Below, piece after piece: positions 20,630 through 29,362 of a stretch of 64,000 bases of DNA. The position numbers and the translations under genes are program-made. Below the pieces are notes generated by a model. It was given only the letters and a program-made list of their open reading frames with translations. It made no database searches and was not told the DNA's origin. The stretch is from NCBI GenBank assembly GCA_018266915.1, contig JAFDZM010000022.1, positions 1 through 64,000 of the forward strand. The letters run 5' to 3'. Source of the DNA: Bacteroidota bacterium. GTDB taxonomy: Bacteria > Bacteroidota > Bacteroidia > Sphingobacteriales > Sphingobacteriaceae. Position 1 is the stretch's first letter, and each line of letters starts with the position of its first letter.

Positions 20630-20658
20630 AAAGGCGTCCTGATAATCAGGACGCCTTT
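20630..20658. terminator. Bidirectional terminator, guaD / dehydratase
   Basis: A perfect 13-bp stem with a 3-nt loop (AAAGGCGTCCTGA, loop TAA, and its complement). A-rich sequence on the left and T-rich sequence on the right serve both converging genes. Confidence 0.9.
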
Positions 20659-20682
20659 ATAATTTTTACAGATGAGAAGTTA

Positions 20683-22629
20683 TCAGCTTGCAAGCGCTTC
20701 AATTACTTCGATATCTCCATCATTATTATCCAAATATTCGTATTGAGAATTTTTGCTGATGAACTCAGGAACGATATCTTTCATTTTATTCACGATAGCT
20801 TCGTCATCCTGACCTTTATTCAATTCCAGCAATTCCTCAATATCGGCAGCAACAGCTTCATAAGGATACGTGATTACCTGTGCAATCTTGATCTTAGGGT
20901 GATGCGTAGGCATGGTGCGTTCGCCCGCATTTAATAGTTCCTCGTAAAGCTTCTCGCCTGGTCTCAAACCGGTATAAACAATCTTGATATCCTTTTCAGG
21001 CTGCAACCCCGCCAGTTTGATCATCTTTAATGCCAGATCGGTAATTTTTACCGGCTGACCCATATCAAAAATGAATATCTCGCCGCCTGTACCCATTGTA
21101 CCGGCTTCAAGCACCAACTGAACAGCTTCAGGTATGGTCATGAAATAACGGGTGATCTCAGGGTGTGTTACCGTAATAGGGCCGCCTTTTTGTATTTGCG
21201 CCCTGAAACGTGGGATAACCGAGCCATTTGAGCCCAATACGTTACCAAAACGGGTAGTAACAAAACGGGTTGGCTGAACCCCTGGTCTGTTATTAATTGG
21301 GTTATCTTTAAGCGCCTGTATATATATCTCTGCAATGCGCTTGGTAGTGCCCATTACGTTTGACGGGTTAACCGCTTTATCAGTCGACACCATCACAAAT
21401 TTTTCAGTTCCAAAAGCAACTGAAAGGTCTGCCACATGCTTGGTACCTAATACGTTCGCCAACACGGCTTCTGATGGATTTTCCTCCATCATAGGTACGT
21501 GCTTATATGCTGCGGCGTGGAAAACAACTTCAGGGCGATAATCAGAGAATAGTTTGTGCATTCTCTGCAGATTCCTGATATCGGCGATAAATATGGTTGT
21601 AGGTACGTTCGGGAATTTTTCTTCTACCTCTAACTTAATTTCGTGTAAAGGAGATTCTGCCTGATCGCATAAAATAACCATAGCCGGCTTATAGCTTAGC
21701 ACCTGGCTTACAATTTCTGAACCGATAGAGCCCGCCGCTCCTGTAACCAATACGCGTTTACCGTGCAGATCTTCAGAAATACGGGTATTATCGATTTTAA
21801 TCGGCTTACGCTGCAGCAAATCCTCGATCTTAAGATCTTTGATCTGTTGCGGATTAAGCTTGCCGTATATCCACTGGTCTGACGGTGGTACGGTTAAAAC
21901 CTGTATACCCAAGGCCAGGCAATTTTCAAGGGCCGATTTTTTAGTCTGCTCATCAAGATTATGATTCATGATGATGAGCTTATCTACGTTATATTTTTCC
22001 TTCAGTTTTCCCAGCTTATCAATGTGATAAACTCTTACCTGCTGAATTTCCTTATCTATCTTTTTACTGCCGTCATCTACAAAACCAACCACACAGAAAT
22101 TGGTATTTGCACTGGCTTCCAGCGCCTGTTTTACAAGTACGGCGTTGTTATCAGACCCATAAATCAATACGATGGTCTTTTTGGCATTAGTATTATTGGT
22201 CAGATAAAAAAATACGCTTTTTACAGTAGTTCGCAACAGGATAAGCAAAGTACTGGATACCGAAAAGTTGATTAAAAGAACCAGGTTAATTGTAACCAGG
22301 TCGACATGGATCATATGAACCAGCCACGTATTAATGACTACAAGGTAAAGCAAACTGGCTATAAACGCCGAACCGAAAATACGCAAAACATCGCGTGTGT
22401 TAGAATAACGGATCAGTCCGATATGTATACGCATAGCATACATTACGATAGCTGCAAGAGCACTGTATAGTCCTGTGTAGATAAAGAAATAACCTCGAAG
22501 TATATTGAGAAACTCGAATCGTTCTACAATAAAATAGGAAGTGGAAAAAGACCAGGCCACAATCGAAAGATCAACAAGCATTATCAGCCATCGCGGCACG
22601 ACCTTAGAAAAGAGTAGGTATTTTTTCAT
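20683..22629 (-). CDS. Membrane NDP-sugar 4,6-dehydratase (FlaA1/WbpM/CapD type)
   Basis: 648 aa. Four N-terminal membrane segments (about 12-35, 46-68, 84-104 and 112-133) precede a CoA-binding-like Rossmann domain (TIVLIYGSDNNAVLV, about 152-166) and a catalytic SDR domain with GAAGSIGSE (297-305) and VSTDKAVNPSNVMGTTKR. In this family Met replaces the usual catalytic Tyr of YxxxK, as seen here (MGTTK). It probably makes UDP-4-keto-6-deoxy-GlcNAc at the inner membrane, a precursor of QuiNAc- or bacillosamine-like sugars. The WecA-like gene follows upstream on the same strand, 287 bp away. With the SDR at 35479 it could give UDP-QuiNAc (inference). Confidence 0.9.
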   Translation of the reverse strand: MKKYLLFSKVVPRWLIMLVDLSIVAWSFSTSYFIVERFEFLNILRGYFFIYTGLYSALAAIVMYAMRIHIGLIRYSNTRDVLRIFGSAFIASLLYLVVINTWLVHMIHVDLVTINLVLLINFSVSSTLLILLRTTVKSVFFYLTNNTNAKKTIVLIYGSDNNAVLVKQALEASANTNFCVVGFVDDGSKKIDKEIQQVRVYHIDKLGKLKEKYNVDKLIIMNHNLDEQTKKSALENCLALGIQVLTVPPSDQWIYGKLNPQQIKDLKIEDLLQRKPIKIDNTRISEDLHGKRVLVTGAAGSIGSEIVSQVLSYKPAMVILCDQAESPLHEIKLEVEEKFPNVPTTIFIADIRNLQRMHKLFSDYRPEVVFHAAAYKHVPMMEENPSEAVLANVLGTKHVADLSVAFGTEKFVMVSTDKAVNPSNVMGTTKRIAEIYIQALKDNPINNRPGVQPTRFVTTRFGNVLGSNGSVIPRFRAQIQKGGPITVTHPEITRYFMTIPEAVQLVLEAGTMGTGGEIFIFDMGQPVKITDLALKMIKLAGLQPEKDIKIVYTGLRPGEKLYEELLNAGERTMPTHHPKIKIAQVITYPYEAVAADIEELLELNKGQDDEAIVNKMKDIVPEFISKNSQYEYLDNNDGDIEVIEALAS

Positions 22630-22916
22630 AAAATGATGTTAGTAGGTAAGTAGATGATATAATTATAGCTAATATTTTTTAAATACGCAAAAAATGCACC
22701 AGTTGAAACATAATAGGGGAGAAAATAAAAATACAATTTTATTAAAAATAACCCTGTTTTCCAGATGCGTTATTAAACATTCTTGTTACAATACTTACTT
22801 GCGTTAACTATGCCTATAACTCTTATCAGACAACAAAACAAAATCTCGCGGCAAAAAGTTTTAGTTACTATGACAAAAAAAACAGTATTAAGGTTTAATT
22901 GCATAGTATCAGATAC

Positions 22917-23852
22917 TTATTTTTTCATCAACGCAACTTTTAATATTATATAAATTAATATAAGGGGTATCAGAACAACTGCAAATAAGCCGGTAACGGT
23001 AAAGCTTTTATTATTTACGATAAAAAAGATTATACCGCCCTGCAATAACATATAGCCAAATGACACCCACAAGTGAGGTGTTTTACGTTCATTCGCCATA
23101 ATTTGATACAGGTGCAGCCGATGCGGCTTAAATACATTCTGTTTCAGCCAAATACGATGCATTATTGTCAATACCGAATCCGTGCCATATACCGACAGGA
23201 ATAAGATGTAAGACCAATTATTCGTCACCAATATCAGCTTGATTAATAGCATTACGATCCAAAAGGCAATGGTGATACTACCCACATCCCCGGCAAAACA
23301 CCGGGCCTTTTTTCGGAAATTGAAATAAAGAAACACTCCGCAGGCTATCATAGGGAGCCAGATCATATCCTTCTCGATAAAACCCAGGTTAAGGTTAACA
23401 TATTGCAATCCGGCTAATACTACGAGACTATAGCATCCGGTTATGCCATTTATGCCATCCATAAAGTTGTAAGCATTGATGGTACCTATTACTACAAAGT
23501 ATAGAAAAAGGGATTCATAAACTGGCCGGTAGAAAACACCCAGGTAGATAAAGAACAAGGTAGTTGCCGCCAGATGCACCAAGAGCCTTATTTTGCTTGA
23601 CAGGGTGATCCTGTCATCAATAAAACTGATGATTCCCACCATAAAAAGTGCCACGACTGGCAACCAGTAAGCCGGATGCATGATTACTGCAGCCAAAGCG
23701 GCAAAAAGGAATATAATACCACCACCACGGATGGTGATTACGCTGTGCGAGCTGCGCTCGTTGGGATGATCGATAATATTATAATGATCTGCGATTGGGA
23801 AGTATAATAACATGCCCGCAAAAAAAAGAATTGCTATTGTCGCGTAGATCAT
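22917..23852 (-). CDS. WecA/WbpL-type undecaprenyl-phosphate sugar-1-P transferase
   Basis: A 311-aa polytopic membrane protein (about ten hydrophobic segments) of the MraY/WecA family. It moves a HexNAc-1-phosphate from a UDP-sugar to undecaprenyl phosphate, starting a glycan repeat. Visible motifs: the HPNERSSHS start region, DDR (about 79-81), the conserved NAYNFMDGINGI (about 126-137), CFAGDVGS (about 188-195) and the HxH-like FKPHRLHLYQIM cytoplasmic loop. The length and the KPHRLHL loop fit the WbpL/WcfS-like subgroup more than MraY (about 360 aa). It is the only phosphoglycosyl transferase found in the window, so it is the probable initiator for the distant 35-62 kb locus. Confidence 0.88.
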   Translation of the reverse strand: MIYATIAILFFAGMLLYFPIADHYNIIDHPNERSSHSVITIRGGGIIFLFAALAAVIMHPAYWLPVVALFMVGIISFIDDRITLSSKIRLLVHLAATTLFFIYLGVFYRPVYESLFLYFVVIGTINAYNFMDGINGITGCYSLVVLAGLQYVNLNLGFIEKDMIWLPMIACGVFLYFNFRKKARCFAGDVGSITIAFWIVMLLIKLILVTNNWSYILFLSVYGTDSVLTIMHRIWLKQNVFKPHRLHLYQIMANERKTPHLWVSFGYMLLQGGIIFFIVNNKSFTVTGLFAVVLIPLILIYIILKVALMKK

Positions 23853-24052
23853 ACAATAAAGGCTGGGTAATTAAACAGAAAACTAAAGTTTAGCCTGACA
23901 GCCTTTTTTGATTTGATATGTTGCAGAATGTCAATCAATACAGTTTCTCAATTGGTATATGGCAACCAAAGGGCTCCCAAAAATGCTGCAAAGATGCAAT
24001 TATTTTCGCTAACATCAAGATTTTGTGTTGCCAATGCTGTTTTTAAAGTATT

Positions 24053-24457
24053 TTAGTGTTCTTCAGTATCAAAGAAATTATCTTTCATATCATCAATCTC
24101 GCGCCGTTCACGCTTGGTTGGACGGCCCGTACCACGGTCACGTTTTAAAACAGGAGCATTGAAGATCGATTTAAAAGCGTGAGTCATTTCAACAGGCGTT
24201 TCGTCAGCGTAAAAACCAGCTACACCTTTTGCATCCATCCGGTTTTCCAACAGGCCCAACACTCTTATTATCTTACGTTCCGGTCCTTTCGATACAAGGT
24301 ATACCTCGCCTATCTTTACTTCATGTGCAGGTTTAATATTCTGTCCATCAAGCTTTACCCTGCCTGCCTTACATGCTTCCGTGGCCAGTGAGCGTGTTTT
24401 AAATATCCTTATCGCCCACAAGTATTTGTCAATCCGTAATTTCTCTTTTTCAGGCAT
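24053..24457 (-). CDS. S4-domain RNA-binding protein (Hsp15 family)
   Basis: 134 aa. An N-terminal S4 domain (LRIDKYLWAIRIFKTRSLATEACKAG in short steps, then GRVKLDGQNIKPAHEVKIG; about 6-50) and a basic C-terminus (RDRGTGRPTKRERREIDD) match Hsp15/HslR, which binds 50S subunits carrying peptidyl-tRNA after translation stalls. The usual length is about 130 aa. It is a single gene, divergent from dapD. Confidence 0.9.
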   Translation of the reverse strand: MPEKEKLRIDKYLWAIRIFKTRSLATEACKAGRVKLDGQNIKPAHEVKIGEVYLVSKGPERKIIRVLGLLENRMDAKGVAGFYADETPVEMTHAFKSIFNAPVLKRDRGTGRPTKRERREIDDMKDNFFDTEEH

Positions 24458-24499
24458 TTCTTTAAAACTTCAGAAGCTGGTGCTCCTATCCATATCACG

Positions 24500-24507
24500 C
24501 AAAGGTA
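24500..24507 (-). promoter_or_regulatory. Candidate -7 box of the S4 gene
   Basis: TACCTTTG on the minus strand matches TAnnTTTG 43 nt upstream of the start. No TTTG lies at the expected distance. Confidence 0.35.
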
Positions 24508-24633
24508 AGAACTTCGTTAAGATCAGGTTAATTAAACATATGGGTATATACCTTGTTATACTTAATATACTACACCTATAGGTAAACATTTCTCCTATAA
24601 AATCCTTTAATTTGTCAAAAGTTTATATCACTA

Positions 24634-25449
24634 ATGCAAAATCTAAAGAAACTTATTGAAGAGGCTTGGGAAGACAGAACCCTTTTGGGAAACCATGATT
24701 ATACCACTGCCATTGAAACAGTTATACAACGATTAGACCGCGGCGAAATGCGTGTTGCTGAGTTGGTAGGCCACCGCTGGCATACACACGATTGGGTAAA
24801 AAAGGCCGTGATACTTTACTTCCCGATCAGGCAAATGGAAGAGATTGAAGTAGGTCCGTTTGTTTTTCATGATAAAATGAAGTTAAAGACCGATTACAAA
24901 AAGACTGGCGTTCGCGTGGTTCCGCATGCAGTTGCACGCTATGGTGCACATATTGCAAAAGGTGTTATCCTGATGCCATCTTATGTAAATATCGGTGCTT
25001 ATGTTGACGAAGGCACTATGGTTGATACCTGGGCTACAGTAGGTTCATGCGCACAAATTGGTAAACATTGCCATTTGAGCGGCGGTGTAGGTATTGGCGG
25101 TGTATTAGAACCAGTTCAGGCAGCTCCGGTTATTATTGAAGATAATTGCTTCTTAGGCTCGCGCGCCATTGTGGTTGAGGGTGTTCACTTAGAGAAAGAA
25201 GTGGTATTAGGCGCTAACGTAGTGCTTACTGCGTCAACCAAAATTATTGACGTTACTCACGAGGATAAAATTGAATATAAAGGACGTGTACCTGAAAGAT
25301 CCGTTGTCATCCCCGGCTCGTATACCAAAAAATTCCCTGCGGGTGAATTCCAGGTACCATGCGCACTGATCATCGGCAAAAGAAAAGAATCAACTGATAA
25401 AAAGACCTCACTGAATGATGCCCTGAGGGATAATAATGTGGCGGTGTAA
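24634..25449 (+). CDS. dapD: 2,3,4,5-tetrahydropyridine-2,6-dicarboxylate N-succinyltransferase
   Basis: A 271-aa enzyme of lysine and meso-diaminopimelate synthesis (succinylase branch) that transfers succinyl from succinyl-CoA to tetrahydrodipicolinate. It has the DapD N-terminal helical domain (LIEEAWEDRTLLG), then a left-handed beta-helix of hexapeptide repeats (about 100-220: GVILMPSYVNIGAYVDEG, WATVGSCAQIG, LSGGVGIGGVLEP). The length is that of the family. It is followed by an inverted-repeat spacer and a GT9 gene. Confidence 0.96.
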   Translation: MQNLKKLIEEAWEDRTLLGNHDYTTAIETVIQRLDRGEMRVAELVGHRWHTHDWVKKAVILYFPIRQMEEIEVGPFVFHDKMKLKTDYKKTGVRVVPHAVARYGAHIAKGVILMPSYVNIGAYVDEGTMVDTWATVGSCAQIGKHCHLSGGVGIGGVLEPVQAAPVIIEDNCFLGSRAIVVEGVHLEKEVVLGANVVLTASTKIIDVTHEDKIEYKGRVPERSVVIPGSYTKKFPAGEFQVPCALIIGKRKESTDKKTSLNDALRDNNVAV

Positions 25450-25453
25450 TTTA

Positions 25454-25552
25454 GATTTGAGACGTGAGATATGAGATATGAGATTACTATATATTAAAGA
25501 TTGAACTATGCAAAGCCTTAAATTAGCTTTCTCGTATCTCACATCTCAAATC
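25454..25552. repeat. Inverted repeat of TGAGAT words
   Basis: Arms 25454-25475 and 25531-25552 match at 20 of 22 positions with a 55-nt spacer, and extra (T)GAGAT words flank both arms. It fills the dapD to GT9 spacer and ends 14 bp before the GT9 ATG. It is of the same style as, but different in words from, the elements at 16582 and 19282. Confidence 0.75.
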
Positions 25553-25566
25553 TCACATCTCCCAAT

Positions 25567-26541
25567 ATGAAGATATTAATCAGGCTCCCTAACTGGCTCG
25601 GCGATGTGGTAATGAGCACTGCTTTTGTCGATGCAGTGAGGCAATCTTATCCTGATGCAAAGGTTGAAGTGATCATTAAAAAAGAGTTGGGTGGAATTGC
25701 ATCATTGATTCCAGGACTTAACAAGGTTCACTTATTCTCCAAACAAGAATATCCGGGATTGGCGGGAGTTTATCGCTTTGGCAAAACGCTACAAGCCGAA
25801 AAATATGATCTGTTTTTCTGCCTGCCTGATTCACTTTCATCAGCAGTAATGGGTTGGGCGACCAAAGCAAAAAAACGGATTGGGTTTGGTAAAGAAGGCC
25901 GCTTCTTTTTAATGACCAATACCTATAAAAAGCCTGCGAACCTGCACCGTACAGATGAATATATTTCATTACTGGAGCAATTTACCGCGAAGAAAATCAC
26001 TGAACGGGTAGTCAGGCTTCAGGCTAAAACGATTACTAACAATGACAATCAAGTTGTATTGAACTTTAATTCGGAAGCCGTATCGCGTCGGATGCCAATT
26101 GATAAGAGTCGAGAGTTGATCAATACGCTGACAAATACTTTTAAAGATACCCGCTTTGTAGTAGTTGGCTCTCCAAAAGAAAAAGATTATGTTGACGAGC
26201 TCTTGAGCGGAACAGAAAGCAATCAAATAGAAAACTATGCAGGAAAGACAAGCCTTGCAGGATTGTGTAACTTGATGGCTTCATCAAAAGCAATATTGAC
26301 TACCGATTCAGGCCCTGCGCACCTGGCCAATAGTTTAGGAACACCTACGATTGTATTATTTGGGGCCGGAAATGAATTGAATACTGCACCTTATAATAAG
26401 GAGAATTTAAAGGTGATCCGTGCAGGCAAACTGGAATGTGAGCCCTGTGTGCGCAATACCTGCAAACTATACGGCATACCCAAGTGTATGCAATTGATAG
26501 ACGAAATTGAAATTATAAACGCGTTAAGCTTATATTTATAA
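25567..26541 (+). CDS. Glycosyltransferase family 9 (heptosyltransferase-like)
   Basis: A 324-aa GT9 protein. The N-terminal RLPNWLGDVVMSTAFVDAVRQ is the family's acceptor-domain start (LPNWxGD is typical of heptosyltransferase II/WaaF). The C-terminal nucleotide-sugar domain has TTDSGPAHLANSLGTPTIVLFG (donor-binding loop). A Cys-rich segment near the end (CEPCVRNTC) is common in Bacteroidota GT9 proteins. It probably adds a heptose or similar sugar to the LPS inner core on the cytosolic face. The exact sugar cannot be told. tsaC starts one base after its stop, so they share an operon. Confidence 0.85.
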   Translation: MKILIRLPNWLGDVVMSTAFVDAVRQSYPDAKVEVIIKKELGGIASLIPGLNKVHLFSKQEYPGLAGVYRFGKTLQAEKYDLFFCLPDSLSSAVMGWATKAKKRIGFGKEGRFFLMTNTYKKPANLHRTDEYISLLEQFTAKKITERVVRLQAKTITNNDNQVVLNFNSEAVSRRMPIDKSRELINTLTNTFKDTRFVVVGSPKEKDYVDELLSGTESNQIENYAGKTSLAGLCNLMASSKAILTTDSGPAHLANSLGTPTIVLFGAGNELNTAPYNKENLKVIRAGKLECEPCVRNTCKLYGIPKCMQLIDEIEIINALSLYL

Positions 26542-26542
26542 C

Positions 26543-27109
26543 ATGCTGAAGGAAGAAGTTGCCAAAGCTTTAAAAGTTATGCAGGATGGTGGTATTATCC
26601 TCTATCCTACCGATACCATTTGGGGGATAGGTTGCGATGCTACCAACACCGAAGCTATCAAAAAGATATACGCCCTCAAACAGCGCAATGAAGCTAAAAG
26701 CATGATCATTTTGCTGGATACTGAAAATAAGCTGGAAAGCTATATACAGGAAGTACCTTCTATTGCTTATGACCTGATTGAGTATGCTGAAAATCCGCTT
26801 ACACTGGTTATGCCTGGTGCAAAGAACGTTTCTCCGGCACTTATAAATGCAGATGGTAGCGTAGGTATTAGAGTAGCAAAACATGATTTTTGCCAACATC
26901 TGATACAACGGCTACGCAAGCCGTTGGTGTCTACTTCAGCGAATATCAGCGGCAGACCATCCCCTCAAACTTTTGATGAAATTGACCAGGAAATTATTGA
27001 TGGCGTGGACTATGTGGTAAATCTCGAACAGCATAATACCGAGAAGAAAAAGCCATCCACCATTATGCGCCTTAAGCCCGACGGGCAGTTTGAATTCATC
27101 CGCCGTTAA
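26543..27109 (+). CDS. tsaC: L-threonylcarbamoyladenylate synthase
   Basis: A 188-aa YrdC/Sua5-domain protein that makes threonylcarbamoyl-AMP from Thr, bicarbonate and ATP for the t6A37 modification of ANN-decoding tRNAs. Motifs: GIILYPTDTIWGIGCDAT (about 16-33), KQRNEAKSMIILL and STSANISGRPSP (about 131-142). There is no C-terminal Sua5 extension, so it is the short TsaC/YwlC-like form. Tightly coupled to the GT9 gene. Confidence 0.92.
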   Translation: MLKEEVAKALKVMQDGGIILYPTDTIWGIGCDATNTEAIKKIYALKQRNEAKSMIILLDTENKLESYIQEVPSIAYDLIEYAENPLTLVMPGAKNVSPALINADGSVGIRVAKHDFCQHLIQRLRKPLVSTSANISGRPSPQTFDEIDQEIIDGVDYVVNLEQHNTEKKKPSTIMRLKPDGQFEFIRR

Positions 27110-27159
27110 TTTTATTATGGTTTAGGCTTTCTAATTACGATTTTTGTACCTGACTAAAT

Positions 27160-27183
27160 TATGCTTTGAACCAACAAAGCATA
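27160..27183 (+). promoter_or_regulatory. 9-bp hairpin just before the cca start codon
   Basis: TATGCTTTG (27160-27168) pairs perfectly with CAAAGCATA (27175-27183) around a 6-nt loop, ending 7 nt before the cca ATG. If transcribed it would sit in the ribosome-binding region. There is no T-tract, so it is not a terminator. Confidence 0.55.
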
Positions 27184-27190
27184 CCATCGC

Positions 27191-28603
27191 ATGAAACAAC
27201 ACCTTAAACATCCTTTATTTTCTATAGTAAGCGGCATTGCAGCAGAGCAAAATGTGCAAGCTTATGTGATAGGTGGTTTTGTGCGTGATCTGTTGCTAAA
27301 TCGACCATCAAAAGATATTGATATTGTCATCATTGGTAACGGTATTGAGTTCGCTGAAAAGGTAGCTCAAAAGCTGAAAGTAAAATTATCGGTTTTCAAA
27401 AATTTCGGCACGGCTATGCTGAAATATAAAGATATTGAGGTAGAATTCGTGGGTGCACGTAAAGAATCATACCGTGCTCATTCACGCAAGCCCATTGTAG
27501 AGAATGGCACACTCGATGACGACCAGAAACGCCGCGATTTTACCATTAATGCACTTGCTATTGCCCTACACCCTGACCAGTTTGGTGAACTACTTGATCC
27601 ATTTGGCGGCGTAAAAGACATGAAGCAAAAGCTCATCAAAACGCCGCTTGATCCGGTGGAAACATTTTCGGATGATCCTTTGCGTATGTTGCGTGCTATC
27701 CGTTTTGCCTCGCAATTGAACTTTACGATTGATCCGATTGCGATAGAAGCGATCAAGCAAAATGCAGAGCGTATATCCATCATATCGCAGGAGCGTATTA
27801 CCGAGGAGTTGAATAAGATCATTCTTTCAGTAAAACCATCTGTCGGTTTTATTTACCTGTTTGATACCGGCTTGTTGCATAAAATATTCCCTTTGATGGC
27901 TAACCTGTACGGGGTAGATTACATTGATGGGAAAGGGCATAAGGACAATTTTTACCATACGCTTCAGGTGCTGGATAATATTTCCACCACTACCGATGAT
28001 CTTTGGCTGAGATGGGCAGCTATATTGCACGATATTGCTAAACCCGCAACCAAACGCTTTGAACCGGGGCATGGGTGGACTTTTCATGGTCACGAGGATA
28101 AAGGCGCCCGGATGGTGCCTAAAATATTTGCTACAATGAAACTGCCGCTGAATGAAAAGATGAAATTCGTTCAGAAAATGGTGCAATTACATTTACGGCC
28201 TATTGTTCTGGCTCAGGATGTGGTGACCGACTCGGCAGTCCGCAGGTTATTATTTGACGCTGGGGATGACATCGAGTCGCTGATGTTGTTGTGTAAAGCA
28301 GACATAACGACAAAAAATGAGTACAAAATAAAGAGGTACCGAAATAACTTTGAACTGGTTCAGCAAAAATTAAAAGATGTTGAAGAGCGCGATAAAATAC
28401 GCAACTGGCAGCCGCCTGTTACCGGCACAGATATTATGCATATGTTCGGTATTAAAGAGGGGCGCGAAGTAGGAATTATCAAAAATCAGATACGTGAAGC
28501 AATACTGGAAGGCGAGATTCCGAACTCCCGCGAGGCCGCTCTTGACTTTACAATTAAAAAAGGCGCAGAAATTGGCTTAAAAGTTGTGGCGGACACATAT
28601 TAA
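27191..28603 (+). CDS. cca: CCA tRNA nucleotidyltransferase with HD domain
   Basis: 470 aa. A class II nucleotidyltransferase head (YVIGGFVRDLLLNRPSKDID, catalytic DID at about 38-40; RRDFTINALAIAL), then the RNA-binding helical region and a C-terminal HD domain (LHDIAKPATK and HGHEDKGARM, metal-binding His/Asp). It adds or repairs the 3'-terminal CCA of tRNAs; an HD phosphohydrolase is common in the bacterial enzymes. Poly(A) polymerase is less likely given the HD domain and context (tsaC, miaA nearby). Confidence 0.9.
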   Translation: MKQHLKHPLFSIVSGIAAEQNVQAYVIGGFVRDLLLNRPSKDIDIVIIGNGIEFAEKVAQKLKVKLSVFKNFGTAMLKYKDIEVEFVGARKESYRAHSRKPIVENGTLDDDQKRRDFTINALAIALHPDQFGELLDPFGGVKDMKQKLIKTPLDPVETFSDDPLRMLRAIRFASQLNFTIDPIAIEAIKQNAERISIISQERITEELNKIILSVKPSVGFIYLFDTGLLHKIFPLMANLYGVDYIDGKGHKDNFYHTLQVLDNISTTTDDLWLRWAAILHDIAKPATKRFEPGHGWTFHGHEDKGARMVPKIFATMKLPLNEKMKFVQKMVQLHLRPIVLAQDVVTDSAVRRLLFDAGDDIESLMLLCKADITTKNEYKIKRYRNNFELVQQKLKDVEERDKIRNWQPPVTGTDIMHMFGIKEGREVGIIKNQIREAILEGEIPNSREAALDFTIKKGAEIGLKVVADTY

Positions 28604-28614
28604 TTTAAAACACT

Positions 28615-28622
28615 TAACTTTG
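28615..28622 (+). promoter_or_regulatory. Candidate -7 box of the PRiA4_ORF3 gene
   Basis: TAACTTTG fits TAnnTTTG 19 nt before the start codon. No TTTG at 19-nt spacing. Confidence 0.4.
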
Positions 28623-28641
28623 TAAAATTCTACAAGCAAAA

Positions 28642-29304
28642 ATGGCAGTATACAGATTCCGGGTTTCTTTTGAAGACTACGATGATGTGGTTAGAGAGAT
28701 AGACATCAAATCAAACCAAACTTTCGAAGACTTTCATCGTGGTATTCACCAGGCTATTGGCTACAAATGCGAATATCCGTCTTCATTTTATGTGAGCAAC
28801 GACCAATGGATAAAGGGTGAAGAAATTACATTTATGCCTAATCAACGCAGAATTGACCGTGGCATAGTTCAAATGGATAAAGTAAAGCTGAGCAGCAGAA
28901 TTGACGACCCGCATCAAAAATTCTATTACACTTTTAATTTCGACCGCCCGTTCGATTTTCATATCGAACTGCTTAAGATATTACTGGACGAAACGCCCGG
29001 CACTAACTATCCCGCTGTGGTGAGATCCAACGGCGAAGCGCCAAAGCAATTTGGCAACGTATTCAACCCGACTACGTTACCTCCTGCTAACGAAGATTTC
29101 GACTTCCTGAACGAAATGGAATTCAATGCTGAGGATGCCGAAGAAGGTTTCACCGAAGTTCTTGATACCGAGGATGACCTGGAGGTTGAAGAACACAACG
29201 AAAGTGGTGAGGAGAGTGAGGAGGAAGATGAATTCGGCAGCGAGTTTTCTGACAATGAGGGTTTTGAAGACGAAGGCCATCACCAGCACAACGATGATTA
29301 TTAA
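28642..29304 (+). CDS. PRiA4_ORF3-family protein with acidic tail
   Basis: 220 aa. Residues 1 to about 140 form the plasmid pRiA4b ORF-3-like domain (YRFRVSFEDYDDVVREI, TFEDFHRGIHQAIGY, KFYYTFNFDRPFDFHIEL). The rest is a very acidic tail rich in Glu and Asp (about 160-220, for example EEHNESGEESEEEDEF). Some databases label this family an IS1096 passenger protein, but no transposase or terminal repeats are present, so I see no mobile element. Cytosolic; function unknown. It lies between cca and miaA on the same strand. Confidence 0.8.
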   Translation: MAVYRFRVSFEDYDDVVREIDIKSNQTFEDFHRGIHQAIGYKCEYPSSFYVSNDQWIKGEEITFMPNQRRIDRGIVQMDKVKLSSRIDDPHQKFYYTFNFDRPFDFHIELLKILLDETPGTNYPAVVRSNGEAPKQFGNVFNPTTLPPANEDFDFLNEMEFNAEDAEEGFTEVLDTEDDLEVEEHNESGEESEEEDEFGSEFSDNEGFEDEGHHQHNDDY

Positions 29305-29317
29305 TCTTTATTTATAG

Positions 29318-29362
29318 CTCATGGTTCATAGTTAAGCACTTGTTTATTGTATGAACCATGAG
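29318..29362 (+). promoter_or_regulatory. 13-bp inverted repeat overlapping the miaA start codon
   Basis: Arms 29318-29330 and 29350-29362 are exact complements with a 19-nt loop. The miaA ATG (29358-29360) lies inside the right arm, so a folded leader would pair the start codon. The element belongs to the style of intergenic inverted repeats seen elsewhere in the window. Confidence 0.7.

Noticed and set aside
22630..22916. Possible RNA gene or promoter in the 287-bp spacer
   Set aside because: No TAnnTTTG box in the needed strand, no strong hairpin and no tRNA-like pattern; AT-rich only.
28642..29304. Mobile-element passenger gene (IS1096-like label for this family)
   Set aside because: No transposase, terminal inverted repeats or target duplication around it; the label reflects family history only.
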